Shown: in pieces, positions 7,476 to 16,423 of the stretch
Position numbering within the stretch: the stretch's first letter is position 1
Layout: each line of letters starts with the position of its first letter
Origin: Ruminococcaceae bacterium UBA1425
GTDB taxonomy: Bacteria; Bacillota; Clostridia; Oscillospirales; Acutalibacteraceae
Assembly (NCBI GenBank): GCA_002329365.1
Contig: DCUB01000018.1
Location: forward strand, 27,837 to 91,836
Reading direction: 5' to 3'
Length of the DNA stretch: 64,000 nucleotides
Made by a program: the position numbers and the translations under genes
Notes under the pieces: generated by a model
The model's input: only the letters and a program-made list of their open reading frames with translations
Told to the model about the DNA's origin: nothing
Databases searched by the model: none

Positions 7476-10064
7476 TTATTTCGCGTCATACCACGTTTTG
7501 CCCGTGTGGACGTCCGCTTTAAGGCGAACCTTAAGCTCTGCCGCGTTTTCCATCTCCTCGCCAAGTATCGCGGACGCTTTTTCTGCCTCGTCCTCCGGCG
7601 CCTCGACTATAAGCTCGTCGTGAACCTGCATTATAAGCCTTGACCGCATGCCCTCAGAAACGAGCCTTTCGTGAACCCGCACCATGGCTATTTTTATTAT
7701 GTCGGCAGCAGTGCCCTGAATGGGCATATTCCGCGCCACCCTCTCACCGAAGGCTCTGATATTGCCGTTTGACGAGGAAAGCTCCGGCAGGTAGCGCCTT
7801 CTTGAAAACATTGTTTCGGCGTAGCCGTTTTCCTTTGCCCTTGCTACGACGCTTTTCATGTAGCTGTCTACGCCGGAATAGTGGCGGAGGTATTCCTTTA
7901 TATATCTGTCGGCCTCGGCACGCGAAACGCCTATATCCTTCGCGAGCGAAAACGCGCCTATCCCGTACACGATGCCGAAGTTTACCGCCTTTGCCCTGTT
8001 TCTCATAAGCGGAGTGACCATCTGAAGGGGCATATTGAACACCTGTGACGCCGTTATTGTGTGAATGTCGTCTCCGTCGTTGAACGCCTTTATCATTGTC
8101 TCGTCGCCGGAGATGTGCGCCAGCACGCGAAGCTCAATCTGCGAATAGTCGGCATCGACGAGCACAAAGCCCTCGCGTGCCGTGAAGAATCTCCGCATCT
8201 CGCGCCCTATATCGGAGCGCACGGGGATGTTTTGCAGGTTAGGCTCCGTCGACGATATCCTGCCCGTCCTTGTTTCTGTCTGGTTTAAGGTTGAGTGTAT
8301 CCGTCCGTCGGACGATATCACCTTTAACAGACCGTCGCAGTAGGTCGATTTTAATTTTGCCAGAGTGCGGTACTCAAGAATTATGTCGACAATGGGGAAG
8401 TCAGGCGCAAGCCCCTCGAGCACGTCGGCGCTTGTGGAGTAGCCGCTTTTTGTCTTTTTGCGCGTCGGTATGCCCATTTTGTCAAACAAAACCTCGCCGA
8501 GCTGCTTCGGAGAATTGAGGTTGAACTCAAAGCCGACTTCGCCGAAGATTTCCGCCGTCAGCGCGCCGATTTTCGCGTCGAGCATTGCGCCGAACTCGGA
8601 AATGCCGTTTTCGTCAACCTCGAAGCCGGCAATTTCCATTGACGCAAGCACACGCGCGAGCGGTATTTCTATTTCGTACAGCAGCATATCCTGCCCGTTT
8701 TCGCTTATTTTTGACGCTAAAACACCGCAAAGTTCCGGCAGGGAGGACGATGCCTCGGATTCGGGGCTGTCCGCCCTCCTTATTGGCGAGCCGTATTCCT
8801 GCGCGAGACGCTGCGGCTGATAGCTGCTTGCCGAAGGGTTAAGGACATAACCGGCAAGCATGACATCCATACAAAGCGAGCGGATTTCTATGCCGTTTCT
8901 GTAAGCGTACGCGAACAGGGGCTTGCAGTCATAGGTGTATTTTTTTATGCTTTCATCCTCTAACAGACCGCGCGCAAAAGAGGGGAATGAAAGTGTTCCG
9001 CACGTTACAAGGCTTACTTCGCCGCCCCTGTAAAAACGCATCTCCGTAATAAAACCGCCCTCATAGCCGCATGTGAAATATGCCTTGCCGTCGGCGCGGA
9101 GATTTACGAGCAGGGCGTCGGTGTCCGTTAGCTCGCGCGTTTCGACGGGCGCGCCGCTCATTGCTTTTTCTTCTGTGGCAGGCCTTTCGGAAGCCTTTAG
9201 ATTAAGCCTTTCGAGCATTCCGAACATTTCAAGGCCTGTGAGTATTCTTGTAACGGCGAAAACGTCGGGTGGCGACGAAACGTAGGAGTCAAGGTTTGTG
9301 TCAATCGGCGCGTCGCAGCTTATTGTGCCGAGCGTCCTGCTTAAAAATGCACTTTCCCTGCCCGCGGAAAGCTTGTCCTTTACGCCCTGTCTGATGTCAA
9401 GTTCATTCAGCTTTTCATATATTTCATCTATTCCTCCGAACCTTGAAACAAGCTCGGACGCCGTTTTCTGACCTATTCCCGCAACGCCCGGAATATTGTC
9501 GGAGCTGTCGCCCATCAGCGCTTTTATGTCTATGAGCTTTTTCGGCTCTACGCCATACTCCTCCATAATCTTTTCGGGGGTGTAAAGCGTTGTGACCGGT
9601 CTGCCCGTTTTTGTGGCGGCAAGCAGCACCGTTGTTTCGCCGCCCACAAGCTGAAGGCTGTCCCTGTCGCCAGTTGCTATTATGCACTCCCAGTCGTCGT
9701 TTTCGCAGCAGGCTTTTGAAAGCGTTCCGAGTATGTCGTCCGCCTCGTAGCCCTCGCACTCGATTATATTGTATCCGAGCGACAGCAGCAGCTCCTTTAT
9801 TACGGGCAGTTGTTGGGCAAGCTCGTCGGGCATACCCTTTCTGCCCGCCTTGTAGCCATCGTAAAGGCTGTGGCGGAACGTAGGCGCCCTTAAGTCGAAT
9901 GCCGCCGCGACTCCGTCGGGCCTGTATTCGTCGCAGAGCTTAAAAAGTATATTCAAAAATCCGTAAATGCCGTTTGTATATCGTCCGTCCTTTGTGGAGA
10001 GCAGCTTGATGCCGTAAAACGCGCGGTTTATGATGCTGTTTCCGTCAAGCACAAGCAGCTTCAT
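7476..10064 (-). CDS. polA: DNA polymerase I
   Basis: An 862-residue family A DNA polymerase for gap filling and Okazaki-fragment processing. The N-terminal 5'-nuclease domain (about 1-290) keeps the acidic metal-binding residues (L-D-G-N-S-I at the start, E-A-D-D-I-L-G, D-S-S-D-N-I-P-G-V). The polymerase domain has motif A D-Y-S-Q-I-E-L-R, motif B R-N-R-A-K-A-V-N-F-G-I-V-Y-G and motif C V-H-D-E. The middle region (about 300-470) lacks the usual acidic Exo motifs, so proofreading is probably absent, as in Bacillus PolA. The start is the ATG at 10064, with GGAAGGG upstream; the TTG three bases earlier is less likely. It is joined to the MEP-pathway genes in one operon. Confidence 0.95.
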   Translation of the reverse strand: MKLLVLDGNSIINRAFYGIKLLSTKDGRYTNGIYGFLNILFKLCDEYRPDGVAAAFDLRAPTFRHSLYDGYKAGRKGMPDELAQQLPVIKELLLSLGYNIIECEGYEADDILGTLSKACCENDDWECIIATGDRDSLQLVGGETTVLLAATKTGRPVTTLYTPEKIMEEYGVEPKKLIDIKALMGDSSDNIPGVAGIGQKTASELVSRFGGIDEIYEKLNELDIRQGVKDKLSAGRESAFLSRTLGTISCDAPIDTNLDSYVSSPPDVFAVTRILTGLEMFGMLERLNLKASERPATEEKAMSGAPVETRELTDTDALLVNLRADGKAYFTCGYEGGFITEMRFYRGGEVSLVTCGTLSFPSFARGLLEDESIKKYTYDCKPLFAYAYRNGIEIRSLCMDVMLAGYVLNPSASSYQPQRLAQEYGSPIRRADSPESEASSSLPELCGVLASKISENGQDMLLYEIEIPLARVLASMEIAGFEVDENGISEFGAMLDAKIGALTAEIFGEVGFEFNLNSPKQLGEVLFDKMGIPTRKKTKSGYSTSADVLEGLAPDFPIVDIILEYRTLAKLKSTYCDGLLKVISSDGRIHSTLNQTETRTGRISSTEPNLQNIPVRSDIGREMRRFFTAREGFVLVDADYSQIELRVLAHISGDETMIKAFNDGDDIHTITASQVFNMPLQMVTPLMRNRAKAVNFGIVYGIGAFSLAKDIGVSRAEADRYIKEYLRHYSGVDSYMKSVVARAKENGYAETMFSRRRYLPELSSSNGNIRAFGERVARNMPIQGTAADIIKIAMVRVHERLVSEGMRSRLIMQVHDELIVEAPEDEAEKASAILGEEMENAAELKVRLKADVHTGKTWYDAK

Positions 10065-10088
10065 CAAATCATACCCTTCCGTGATTTT

Positions 10089-11141
10089 TTATATACTTTC
10101 GATTTCCGCCATCAGCTCGTCTACAATCATGCTTTCCGGCACTTTTCTGACAATTACGCCCTTTTTGAATATCACCGCGCAGCCGTCGCCGCCCGCGATT
10201 CCTATGTCGGCGGCTGAGGCTTCGCCCGGACCGTTTACGGCGCAGCCCATTACGGCGACCGTAATAGGCTTGCCGCAGCCCTCAAGCCGTCTTTCAATCT
10301 CAGTTGCAAGCGGGATAAGGTCTATATTAGTCCGTCCGCAGGTGGGGCACGATATAATCTGCGGACAACGGCCCGCCATATTGAGCGCCTTAAGAATGTC
10401 GAAGCCCGCCGCGACCTCTTTTACGGGGTCATCGGTTAACGATACGCGGATTGTGTCGCCTATACCCCTCGACAGCAGCGAGCCTATGCCGATGCTCGAC
10501 TTAATTATGCCCATCCTGTATGTACCCGCCTCGGTGACGCCGAGGTGGAGCGGATAATCGCACATTCCGGCAACCGTTTCGTATGCCTCAATAGTATTTA
10601 TAACGCCAGACGATTTGATGGAAATGACTATGTCGTTAAAGTCGCACCGCTCAAGCAGGCGAACGTGGTTCATGGCGCTCTCCGCCATTGCGGCCGGAGT
10701 CGCCGAGCCGTATTTAGCCAAAAGCTCCTTTTCGACCGAGCCGGAATTTACGCCTATCCTTATGGGGATTCCCCTTGCCCTGCACGCGTCGGCAACAGCC
10801 TTTATTCTTTCGTGCGAGCCGATGTTGCCGGGGTTAATCCTTATCTTGTCGATGCCCGCCTCGACGCAGGCTAAAGCGATTTTATAATCGAAATGAACGT
10901 CCGCCACGACAGGCACGTTGACGGCTTTTTTAAGCTCCTCGATAAGGTGCACCGAGCTGACATTTGGCACCGCCGCGCGGATTATCCGGCAGCCCGCCTT
11001 TTCAAGCGCCAATGCCTGCGCCACGCTGCCCGATATATCGTCAGCCCTTTTGTTAAGCATTGACTGCACCGCGACAGGAGAATCTCCGCCTATCGTGATA
11101 TTACCTATTTTAACCTGACGGCTTTTTCTTTTTTTCATCAA
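10089..11141 (-). CDS. ispG: 4-hydroxy-3-methylbut-2-enyl diphosphate synthase (flavodoxin)
   Basis: A 350-residue iron-sulfur enzyme of the MEP pathway that converts ME-cPP to HMBPP. It has a TIM-barrel N-terminal part (V-Q-S-M near the start, D-V-H-F-D, R-I-N-P-G-N-I-G) and a C-terminal [4Fe-4S] domain with the ligands S-C-P-T-C-G-R and M-G-C-A-V-N-G-P-G-E. The start overlaps the rseP stop by four bases (ATGA). Dxr of the same pathway lies two genes upstream and UppS, which consumes the products, lies further upstream, so the operon groups undecaprenyl carrier synthesis. Confidence 0.96.
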   Translation of the reverse strand: MMKKRKSRQVKIGNITIGGDSPVAVQSMLNKRADDISGSVAQALALEKAGCRIIRAAVPNVSSVHLIEELKKAVNVPVVADVHFDYKIALACVEAGIDKIRINPGNIGSHERIKAVADACRARGIPIRIGVNSGSVEKELLAKYGSATPAAMAESAMNHVRLLERCDFNDIVISIKSSGVINTIEAYETVAGMCDYPLHLGVTEAGTYRMGIIKSSIGIGSLLSRGIGDTIRVSLTDDPVKEVAAGFDILKALNMAGRCPQIISCPTCGRTNIDLIPLATEIERRLEGCGKPITVAVMGCAVNGPGEASAADIGIAGGDGCAVIFKKGVIVRKVPESMIVDELMAEIESI

Positions 11142-12229
11142 GCCAAATCGCCCCTGACAAGCTTAATTATATCCGAAAACGATATGGCAACCATCAGACC
11201 GATTAACAGCATAAAGCCAGCCGCGTGTATCAGACTTTCGTATTTCGGATTTATCCTTTTACGTCTTATGAGCTCGATAAGCAGGAAGAAAAGCTTTCCG
11301 CCGTCGAGCGCGGGAATGGGAAGAAGGTTGAAAACGCCGATATTCACCGAAACGAGCGTAAGCATGGTTAATATAGGCGTAAGGTCTGTCGTCTTTGCCG
11401 TCTGACGTGTTACCTGCGCGATATAGCTGACCGTGCCGATAGGTCCCGAAAGGTCCTTAAAGCCGTACTGCCCCGTAATAAGGTCGAACAGGCTTATCCA
11501 CACAATCCGCGCAAACGAAACCGCCTCAAGAGCAGAATATTTTACTACCGACATAAATTTCGGCTCAAGCCCGACTATAACGAAGTCGAGCACCATGGAT
11601 TCGCTGCCGTCAGTGTTCTTTTTCATGTCGAACCGCACATTGTCGACGGCTGTTTCGACACCGTTTCGCAGGACCACAAAGTCCACCACGCCGTCCTTAT
11701 CGCGCGAAAGCAGAAAGCTTAAATCGTACTCCGTGAATACTCTTCTGCCGTTTATCATTTTTATGACGTCGTCCTCGCGCAGCCCCGCCCTTTGCGTTGC
11801 CGAGTTTTCATAAAACCTGTTTATCTGCGGCGTACCGATAAGCTTCACCTGCGTGAGCATAAAAACGACGATAAGAAAACCGATTACAAGATTGACGATG
11901 GCGCCCGCGGCTATTATAATCATCCTTTTCCATACCTTCGCGTTGCCGAAGGACCGTTCGTCGGAGCTGTCCTCCTCCTCGCCCTCCATCAGCACAAAGC
12001 CGCCAATAGGGAACAGGCGCAGCGAATACTCCGTTTCGCCCCTGCGCCTTTTAAACAGCGCCGGACCCATACCTATGCCGAACTTGTTTACCTTTACGTT
12101 AAAAAGCTTTGCAGCGGAAAAGTGGCCTATCTCGTGCGACAGGATTATAAGACCGAAAAACAAGACAGCGAAAAGTATCGGCCATGCCTTGCCCCAGAAC
12201 ACGGACACCGCTGACAGAAAATCTGACAT
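11138..12229 (-). CDS. rseP: Site-2 intramembrane zinc metalloprotease RseP/RasP
   Basis: A 363-residue membrane protease that cleaves anti-sigma factors and signal-peptide remnants within the membrane. The first membrane helix carries the zinc motif H-E-I-G-H; a single PDZ domain spans about 120-210 (with the A-G-L-R-E-D-D-V-I-K segment); the last third carries N-L-L-P-I-P-A-L-D-G-G, the third zinc-ligand motif. Its ATG overlaps the dxr TAA by one base (TAATG) and its TGA overlaps the ispG start by four. The order dxr-rseP-ispG is conserved in Firmicutes. Confidence 0.95.
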   Translation of the reverse strand: MSDFLSAVSVFWGKAWPILFAVLFFGLIILSHEIGHFSAAKLFNVKVNKFGIGMGPALFKRRRGETEYSLRLFPIGGFVLMEGEEEDSSDERSFGNAKVWKRMIIIAAGAIVNLVIGFLIVVFMLTQVKLIGTPQINRFYENSATQRAGLREDDVIKMINGRRVFTEYDLSFLLSRDKDGVVDFVVLRNGVETAVDNVRFDMKKNTDGSESMVLDFVIVGLEPKFMSVVKYSALEAVSFARIVWISLFDLITGQYGFKDLSGPIGTVSYIAQVTRQTAKTTDLTPILTMLTLVSVNIGVFNLLPIPALDGGKLFFLLIELIRRKRINPKYESLIHAAGFMLLIGLMVAISFSDIIKLVRGDLA

Positions 12230-13374
12230 TATCTAACCACCTTATTGAATATGCGTCTTCTTATACATTCGTCAAGCAAAAGTACGTCGTCTATGGTGTA
12301 GCCGGAAACGGCGGGAGCCTGCTCTGTTTCTGCTTCCACAAGACCGGCTATATCCAAAAAGCCTATTTTGCCCTGCCTGAAAAGCTCGTTTGCAGCCTCG
12401 TTCGCGGAGTTTGCCGCCGCGGGATAAAGCCCGCCCTTTTCTATAGCCCCCCGACATATGTTTATGCAGGGAAAAAGGTCGTAATCCGGGCTTTCAAAGG
12501 TTAGCTTTCCCCATTCCTCCAAATTTAACTGCCGCACCGGCGAAGGATATCTGTGAGGATATGTTAGAGCGTACTGAATAGGTATCCTCATATCGGGAAC
12601 GCCGAGCTGGGCTATTACGGAGTTGTCGCTGTATTCAACAAGCGAGTGGACAACGCTTTGCCTGTGAATGACGATATCGACCTGCGACGGCGACACGCCG
12701 AACAGCCATACCGCCTCTATCAGCTCAAGCCCTTTGTTCATCATTGTAGCCGAGTCGACAGTGATTTTCGCGCCCATGCTCCAGTTCGGGTGCTTCAGTG
12801 CCTGCGCTAAAGTTACCCTTGACAGCTCATCCCCGTTCATTCCGAAAAACGGCCCGCCGGAAGCCGTGAGAATAATTCTTTTTATTTCGGAATGGTCGGC
12901 ACAGCCCTGAAGCGACTGGAAAATAGCCGAATGCTCGCTGTCGACGGGAAGAATGCGTACGCCCTTTTCCTTCGCCGCGCTTGTTACAAGCTCTCCCGCC
13001 GCGACGAGTGTTTCCTTGTTTGCAAGGGCAATTTCGGAGCCCGCCTCAATAGCTGCGAGCGTCGGCCGAAGCCCCGCCATACCCACGATGCTGTTAAGCA
13101 CCGTGTCGGCCTCGCAGCCGGCGCATTCGCAAACGCCGTCAATACCCGACAGAACCCTTGTGCCTGTGTCCTTGACGCGTATTTTAAGCCCGGCCGCCTT
13201 TTTTTCGTCGGCAAGCGCGGCGAGACGCGGCCTATATTCCCTTATCTGCCTTTCTAAAGCTTCAACCGAGGAATTGGCGGTAAGCGCACATATTTCAAAG
13301 CCCCGAAGTTTTGAAACCTCAAGGGCCTGCGTTCCTATTGAACCTGTTGAGCCTAAAACGGAAAGCTTTGGCAT
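12229..13374 (-). CDS. dxr: 1-deoxy-D-xylulose 5-phosphate reductoisomerase
   Basis: A 381-residue NADPH-dependent enzyme and the committed step of the MEP pathway (DXP to MEP). It has the Rossmann motif G-S-T-G-S-I-G at the N-terminus, the metal and substrate motifs V-D-S-E-H-S-A-I-F-Q and T-A-S-G-G-P-F, and H-P-N-W-S-M-G-A-K-I-T-V-D-S-A-T-M-M-N-K. It starts 23 bases after cdsA and its stop overlaps the rseP start by one base. All catalytic residues appear intact. Confidence 0.96.
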   Translation of the reverse strand: MPKLSVLGSTGSIGTQALEVSKLRGFEICALTANSSVEALERQIREYRPRLAALADEKKAAGLKIRVKDTGTRVLSGIDGVCECAGCEADTVLNSIVGMAGLRPTLAAIEAGSEIALANKETLVAAGELVTSAAKEKGVRILPVDSEHSAIFQSLQGCADHSEIKRIILTASGGPFFGMNGDELSRVTLAQALKHPNWSMGAKITVDSATMMNKGLELIEAVWLFGVSPSQVDIVIHRQSVVHSLVEYSDNSVIAQLGVPDMRIPIQYALTYPHRYPSPVRQLNLEEWGKLTFESPDYDLFPCINICRGAIEKGGLYPAAANSANEAANELFRQGKIGFLDIAGLVEAETEQAPAVSGYTIDDVLLLDECIRRRIFNKVVR

Positions 13375-13397
13375 GGTGAAAAAATCACGTCCGGAAA

Positions 13398-14282
13398 TTA
13401 TAATCTGATATACTCGTAAATAAGAATCATCCCGTATGTAGCGGGAACGGCGAACATCGCGCTGTCAAAGCGGTCCATTGCACCGCCGTTGCCCTCGCCC
13501 ATTATTGTGCCGAAATCCTTAACGCCGTAATTCCGCTTGATAGCCGACGCCGACAGGTCGCCGAGCATGGATATCACGGAAAGAACAGCGGCGGCGACTG
13601 CGACTGCCCACGCGGGAATGAACAGCGGCGTAATAAGCCCGAGCTTTGCGAGCAGCCCATACGCCGCCCACACAATGAGAGATACGACGGTGTTTCCCAA
13701 AACGCCTCCGACGGCGCCCTCCCACGATTTTTTGGGGCTTATGTTGGGCGACATTTTATGCCTTCCGAATTTACTTCCGACAAAGTATGCCATCGCGTCT
13801 GTCATCCAGCAGGAAAGCAGCGCGAAAAGCACAAGAAAGGTGCAGTTTGACTTTGTGTAGGGGTCATAGCCGGTTACCTTATACATGTCGCGGATAAGCA
13901 TCAGCGACGACATACAGCAGGGAACCATAATCGACGCAAAGAACGCCATGGCGACATGCTCGAAGCGTGTTTTTTTATACTGCGCCAGCATCATTACAAG
14001 AAGCACAAACGCGTAGGCGAACACAAGCGTATATATAGGCAGGGGATAGCGGTCAAAAAGCCTGTATTCGATTGCGGGAGGAATTACCGCCGCCGTAATA
14101 TAGCTTATAAACAGCATCGGCTTGTTTTTGACCTGCGCCGTACTTAAAATCTCGTACACCGACAAAACGGAAAAAAATACAACGAAAACACCCATTACGG
14201 GAGAAAACTGGAGTAATAGCACGGTTATACCGACTAAAGTGCCGATAATACCTGTTAAAACCTTTATTTTCATCAATCTCAC
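13398..14282 (-). CDS. cdsA: Phosphatidate cytidylyltransferase
   Basis: A 294-residue polytopic membrane enzyme that makes CDP-diacylglycerol from CTP and phosphatidate. It has about seven or eight hydrophobic helices, the middle motif S-P-K-K-S-W-E-G and the C-terminal signature region S-A-S-A-I-K-R-N-Y-G-V-K-D with G-G-A-M-D-R-F-D-S. The part usually written P-G-H-G-G reads G-E-G-N-G-G here. The GTG at 14282 is taken as start because GGAAGG lies six bases upstream; an ATG nine bases further in lacks a site at good distance. It sits between uppS and dxr as in most Firmicutes. Confidence 0.9.
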   Translation of the reverse strand: MRLMKIKVLTGIIGTLVGITVLLLQFSPVMGVFVVFFSVLSVYEILSTAQVKNKPMLFISYITAAVIPPAIEYRLFDRYPLPIYTLVFAYAFVLLVMMLAQYKKTRFEHVAMAFFASIMVPCCMSSLMLIRDMYKVTGYDPYTKSNCTFLVLFALLSCWMTDAMAYFVGSKFGRHKMSPNISPKKSWEGAVGGVLGNTVVSLIVWAAYGLLAKLGLITPLFIPAWAVAVAAAVLSVISMLGDLSASAIKRNYGVKDFGTIMGEGNGGAMDRFDSAMFAVPATYGMILIYEYIRL

Positions 14283-14320
14283 ACAAAGCCTTCCGAGAAG
14301 GCCCCTTACCTTTCAAAATC

Positions 14321-15040
14321 TCAGACAGCGCCGAAGCGCCGCGAGCGCTTTGAGTATGCATAAAGCGCCTTGTCAAAGTCGCTTTTCGTAAAATCGGGCC
14401 ACAAAACATCGGAATACCAGAATTCGGCGTATGCCGACTGCCATAGAAGAAAGTTTGACAGCCGCTGCTCGCCGCTCGGACGGATTATTAAATCGGCGTC
14501 GGGCTGACCTGCCGTATAAAGCCCTTCCTCAATCGTTTTTTCGTCGACATCGGAAGGCTCTATCTCGCCGTTCTTAACCATTCCGGCTATCCGGCGCACC
14601 GATTTTACAATCTCCGCTCTGCCGCCGTAGTTGACGGCAAGGTTTACGGTTGTTCTTGTTTTGTCGCTCGTGCGTTCCTCAAGCGCCTTTACCCTTTCGG
14701 CTATGTCCCCGGGAATTTTGCTCATGTCGCCGATGAAGCGAAAGCGCAGGCCTCTCTCCTCGTTTTCCTGCTGCCGCTCCTCGGCCTCTCGCAGAAACGT
14801 CCTGAAGATGTTCATTATGGCTGACACCTCAAGCTGAGGACGTTTCCAGTTCTCTGTGGAAAAAGCGTAAAACGTGACGTACTTTATGCCTAAGTCCGCG
14901 GCGTAGGTGCAGATTTCGCGGAACACCTCGGCGCCCTGCCTGTGCCCCTCGCTGCGCTCCTTACCCCTGAGCCTTGCCCATCGCCCGTTGCCGTCCATTA
15001 TTATCCCGACGTGAACGGGCAGCTTGTTGATGTCGGCCAT
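14321..15040 (-). CDS. uppS: Isoprenyl transferase (undecaprenyl diphosphate synthase)
   Basis: A 239-residue cis-prenyltransferase that makes the lipid carrier for peptidoglycan and wall polymers. It has the N-terminal I-I-M-D-G-N-G-R-W-A motif with the catalytic Asp, the E-G-H-R-Q-G segment, F-S-T-E-N-W-K-R, and the C-terminal I-R-P-S-G-E-Q-R-L-S-N-F-L-L-W-Q motif. Length is normal. It begins one base after the frr stop, so the two are tightly coupled. Confidence 0.95.
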   Translation of the reverse strand: MADINKLPVHVGIIMDGNGRWARLRGKERSEGHRQGAEVFREICTYAADLGIKYVTFYAFSTENWKRPQLEVSAIMNIFRTFLREAEERQQENEERGLRFRFIGDMSKIPGDIAERVKALEERTSDKTRTTVNLAVNYGGRAEIVKSVRRIAGMVKNGEIEPSDVDEKTIEEGLYTAGQPDADLIIRPSGEQRLSNFLLWQSAYAEFWYSDVLWPDFTKSDFDKALYAYSKRSRRFGAV

Positions 15041-15041
15041 T

Positions 15042-15596
15042 TTATATCTCCATTATTTCCTTTTCCTTGTCGGTGGCGACGCTGTCTACCTCTTTGATGT
15101 ACTTGTCGGTAATATCCTGAAGCTCTTTTTCACCTTCCTTAAGGTCGTCCTCCGTTATCTCCGACGCTTTTTCCATCTTTTTTATCTTGTCGATGCAGTC
15201 CCTGCGGATTGAGCGAATAGCAACCTTCGCGTCCTCCGCCTTTTTGCGGACGTCCTTCGCAAGCTCCCTGCGCTTTTCCTCGGTGAGCTGCGGGAATACA
15301 AGCCTGATTATACGCCCGTCGTTCTGCGGGTTAATGCCGAGCTCTGACTGCTGAATAGCCTTTTCGATTGAATGAAGCGTTGATATGTCCCACGGCTGGA
15401 TGTTTAGAATTCTTGCCTCGGCAACGGAAATTGCCGCCATCTGGTTAATCGGGGTAGGCGTTCCGTAATAGTCGACTCTGATTTTGTCGAGAACGGCGGG
15501 TGTGGCTCTGCCCGCCCTGATGGAGGCATACTCGCTTTTGAGCACCGATATGGATTTGCTCATTTTTTCTTTTGCTGTTTCCATAACTTTTTCCAT
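15042..15596 (-). CDS. frr: Ribosome recycling factor
   Basis: A 184-residue protein that, with EF-G, splits post-termination ribosomes. It shows the three-helix bundle sequence with R-A-G-R-A-T-P, the beta domain Y-Y-G-T-P-T-P-I-N-Q-M-A, and P-W-D followed by I-E-K-A-I. The ATG at 15596 matches the family's usual length and has AGGAAGGA upstream; the in-frame TTG 30 bases earlier would give an odd leader. It follows pyrH by 34 bases. Confidence 0.96.
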   Translation of the reverse strand: MEKVMETAKEKMSKSISVLKSEYASIRAGRATPAVLDKIRVDYYGTPTPINQMAAISVAEARILNIQPWDISTLHSIEKAIQQSELGINPQNDGRIIRLVFPQLTEEKRRELAKDVRKKAEDAKVAIRSIRRDCIDKIKKMEKASEITEDDLKEGEKELQDITDKYIKEVDSVATDKEKEIMEI

Positions 15597-15630
15597 GCTT
15601 ATCAATCCTTCCTGTTTGAAATGCAAAGTT

Positions 15631-16335
15631 TTATGGCGTTACCGTAGTGCCTATGCTTTCGCCTTTGACAGCCGCTATAATGTTTGACGGATTCTTAAGG
15701 CTGAATACAAGCACCGGCATTTTGTTGTCCCTGCACAGCGAAGCCGCCGTACCGTCCATTACCTTAAGGTCGTTTGACAGTATTTCGTTGTAGCTTACAG
15801 TTTCGTACTTTTTGGCGTCGCTGAATTTATGCGGGTCCTTGTCGTAGATTCCGTCGACATTTGACGCCTTGAACATGATATCGGCTCCGATTTCGACGGC
15901 TCTTAAGGCAGCCGCGGTGTCGGTTGTGAAAAACGGGTTCCCGGTGCCGCAGCCGAATATAACGACTCTGCCCTTTTCAAAGTGGCGCACCGCCCTGTTG
16001 CGGATGTACGGCTCGGCAACCTGCTGCATTGTAATGGCTGTCTGAACGCGTACCGTAACCCCGATTTGCTCAAGGCTGTCGGCCAGAGCGAGCGCGTTCA
16101 TAACGGTGGCGAGCATTCCCATATGGTCGGCGCGCGTCCTGTCCATTTTACCGCTTGAACGCCCCCTCCAGAAGTTTCCGCCGCCGACGACAATGCCAAT
16201 CTGTGTGCCAAGCTCCGTGCAGGCCTTGACAGCACTGCAAATGGAGCTGACAACGTCAAAATCGATGCCGTTTTTCTGATTTCCCGCAAGGACCTCGCCG
16301 CTTAGTTTAAGCAGAATCCTGTTATATTTCGGCAT
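15631..16335 (-). CDS. pyrH: UMP kinase
   Basis: A 234-residue amino-acid-kinase-fold enzyme that phosphorylates UMP to UDP, feeding nucleotide and cell-wall precursor pools. It has the N-terminal L-K-L-S-G-E phosphate loop, [33 protein letters not shown] and [10 protein letters not shown]. It is the first gene of the growth operon, preceded by a G-rich ribosome site and a promoter at 16363-16391. Confidence 0.96.
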   Translation of the reverse strand: MPKYNRILLKLSGEVLAGNQKNGIDFDVVSSICSAVKACTELGTQIGIVVGGGNFWRGRSSGKMDRTRADHMGMLATVMNALALADSLEQIGVTVRVQTAITMQQVAEPYIRNRAVRHFEKGRVVIFGCGTGNPFFTTDTAAALRAVEIGADIMFKASNVDGIYDKDPHKFSDAKKYETVSYNEILSNDLKVMDGTAASLCRDNKMPVLVFSLKNPSNIIAAVKGESIGTTVTP

Positions 16336-16362
16336 TTAGCACATCCCCCCCTATTTTAAAGT

Positions 16363-16391
16363 ATTTTAACCCATTTCGTTCGCCGTGTAAA
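16363..16391 (-). promoter_or_regulatory. Promoter of the pyrH operon
   Basis: Minus strand TTTACA at 16386-16391, 17-base spacer, TAAAAT at 16363-16368, about 28 bases before the pyrH ATG. No terminator was seen between it and the pyruvyltransferase stop at 16424, so readthrough from the export operon is possible. Confidence 0.75.
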
Positions 16392-16423
16392 GGAGCAATT
16401 TGAACGTTAAATGTAAACTTTTT

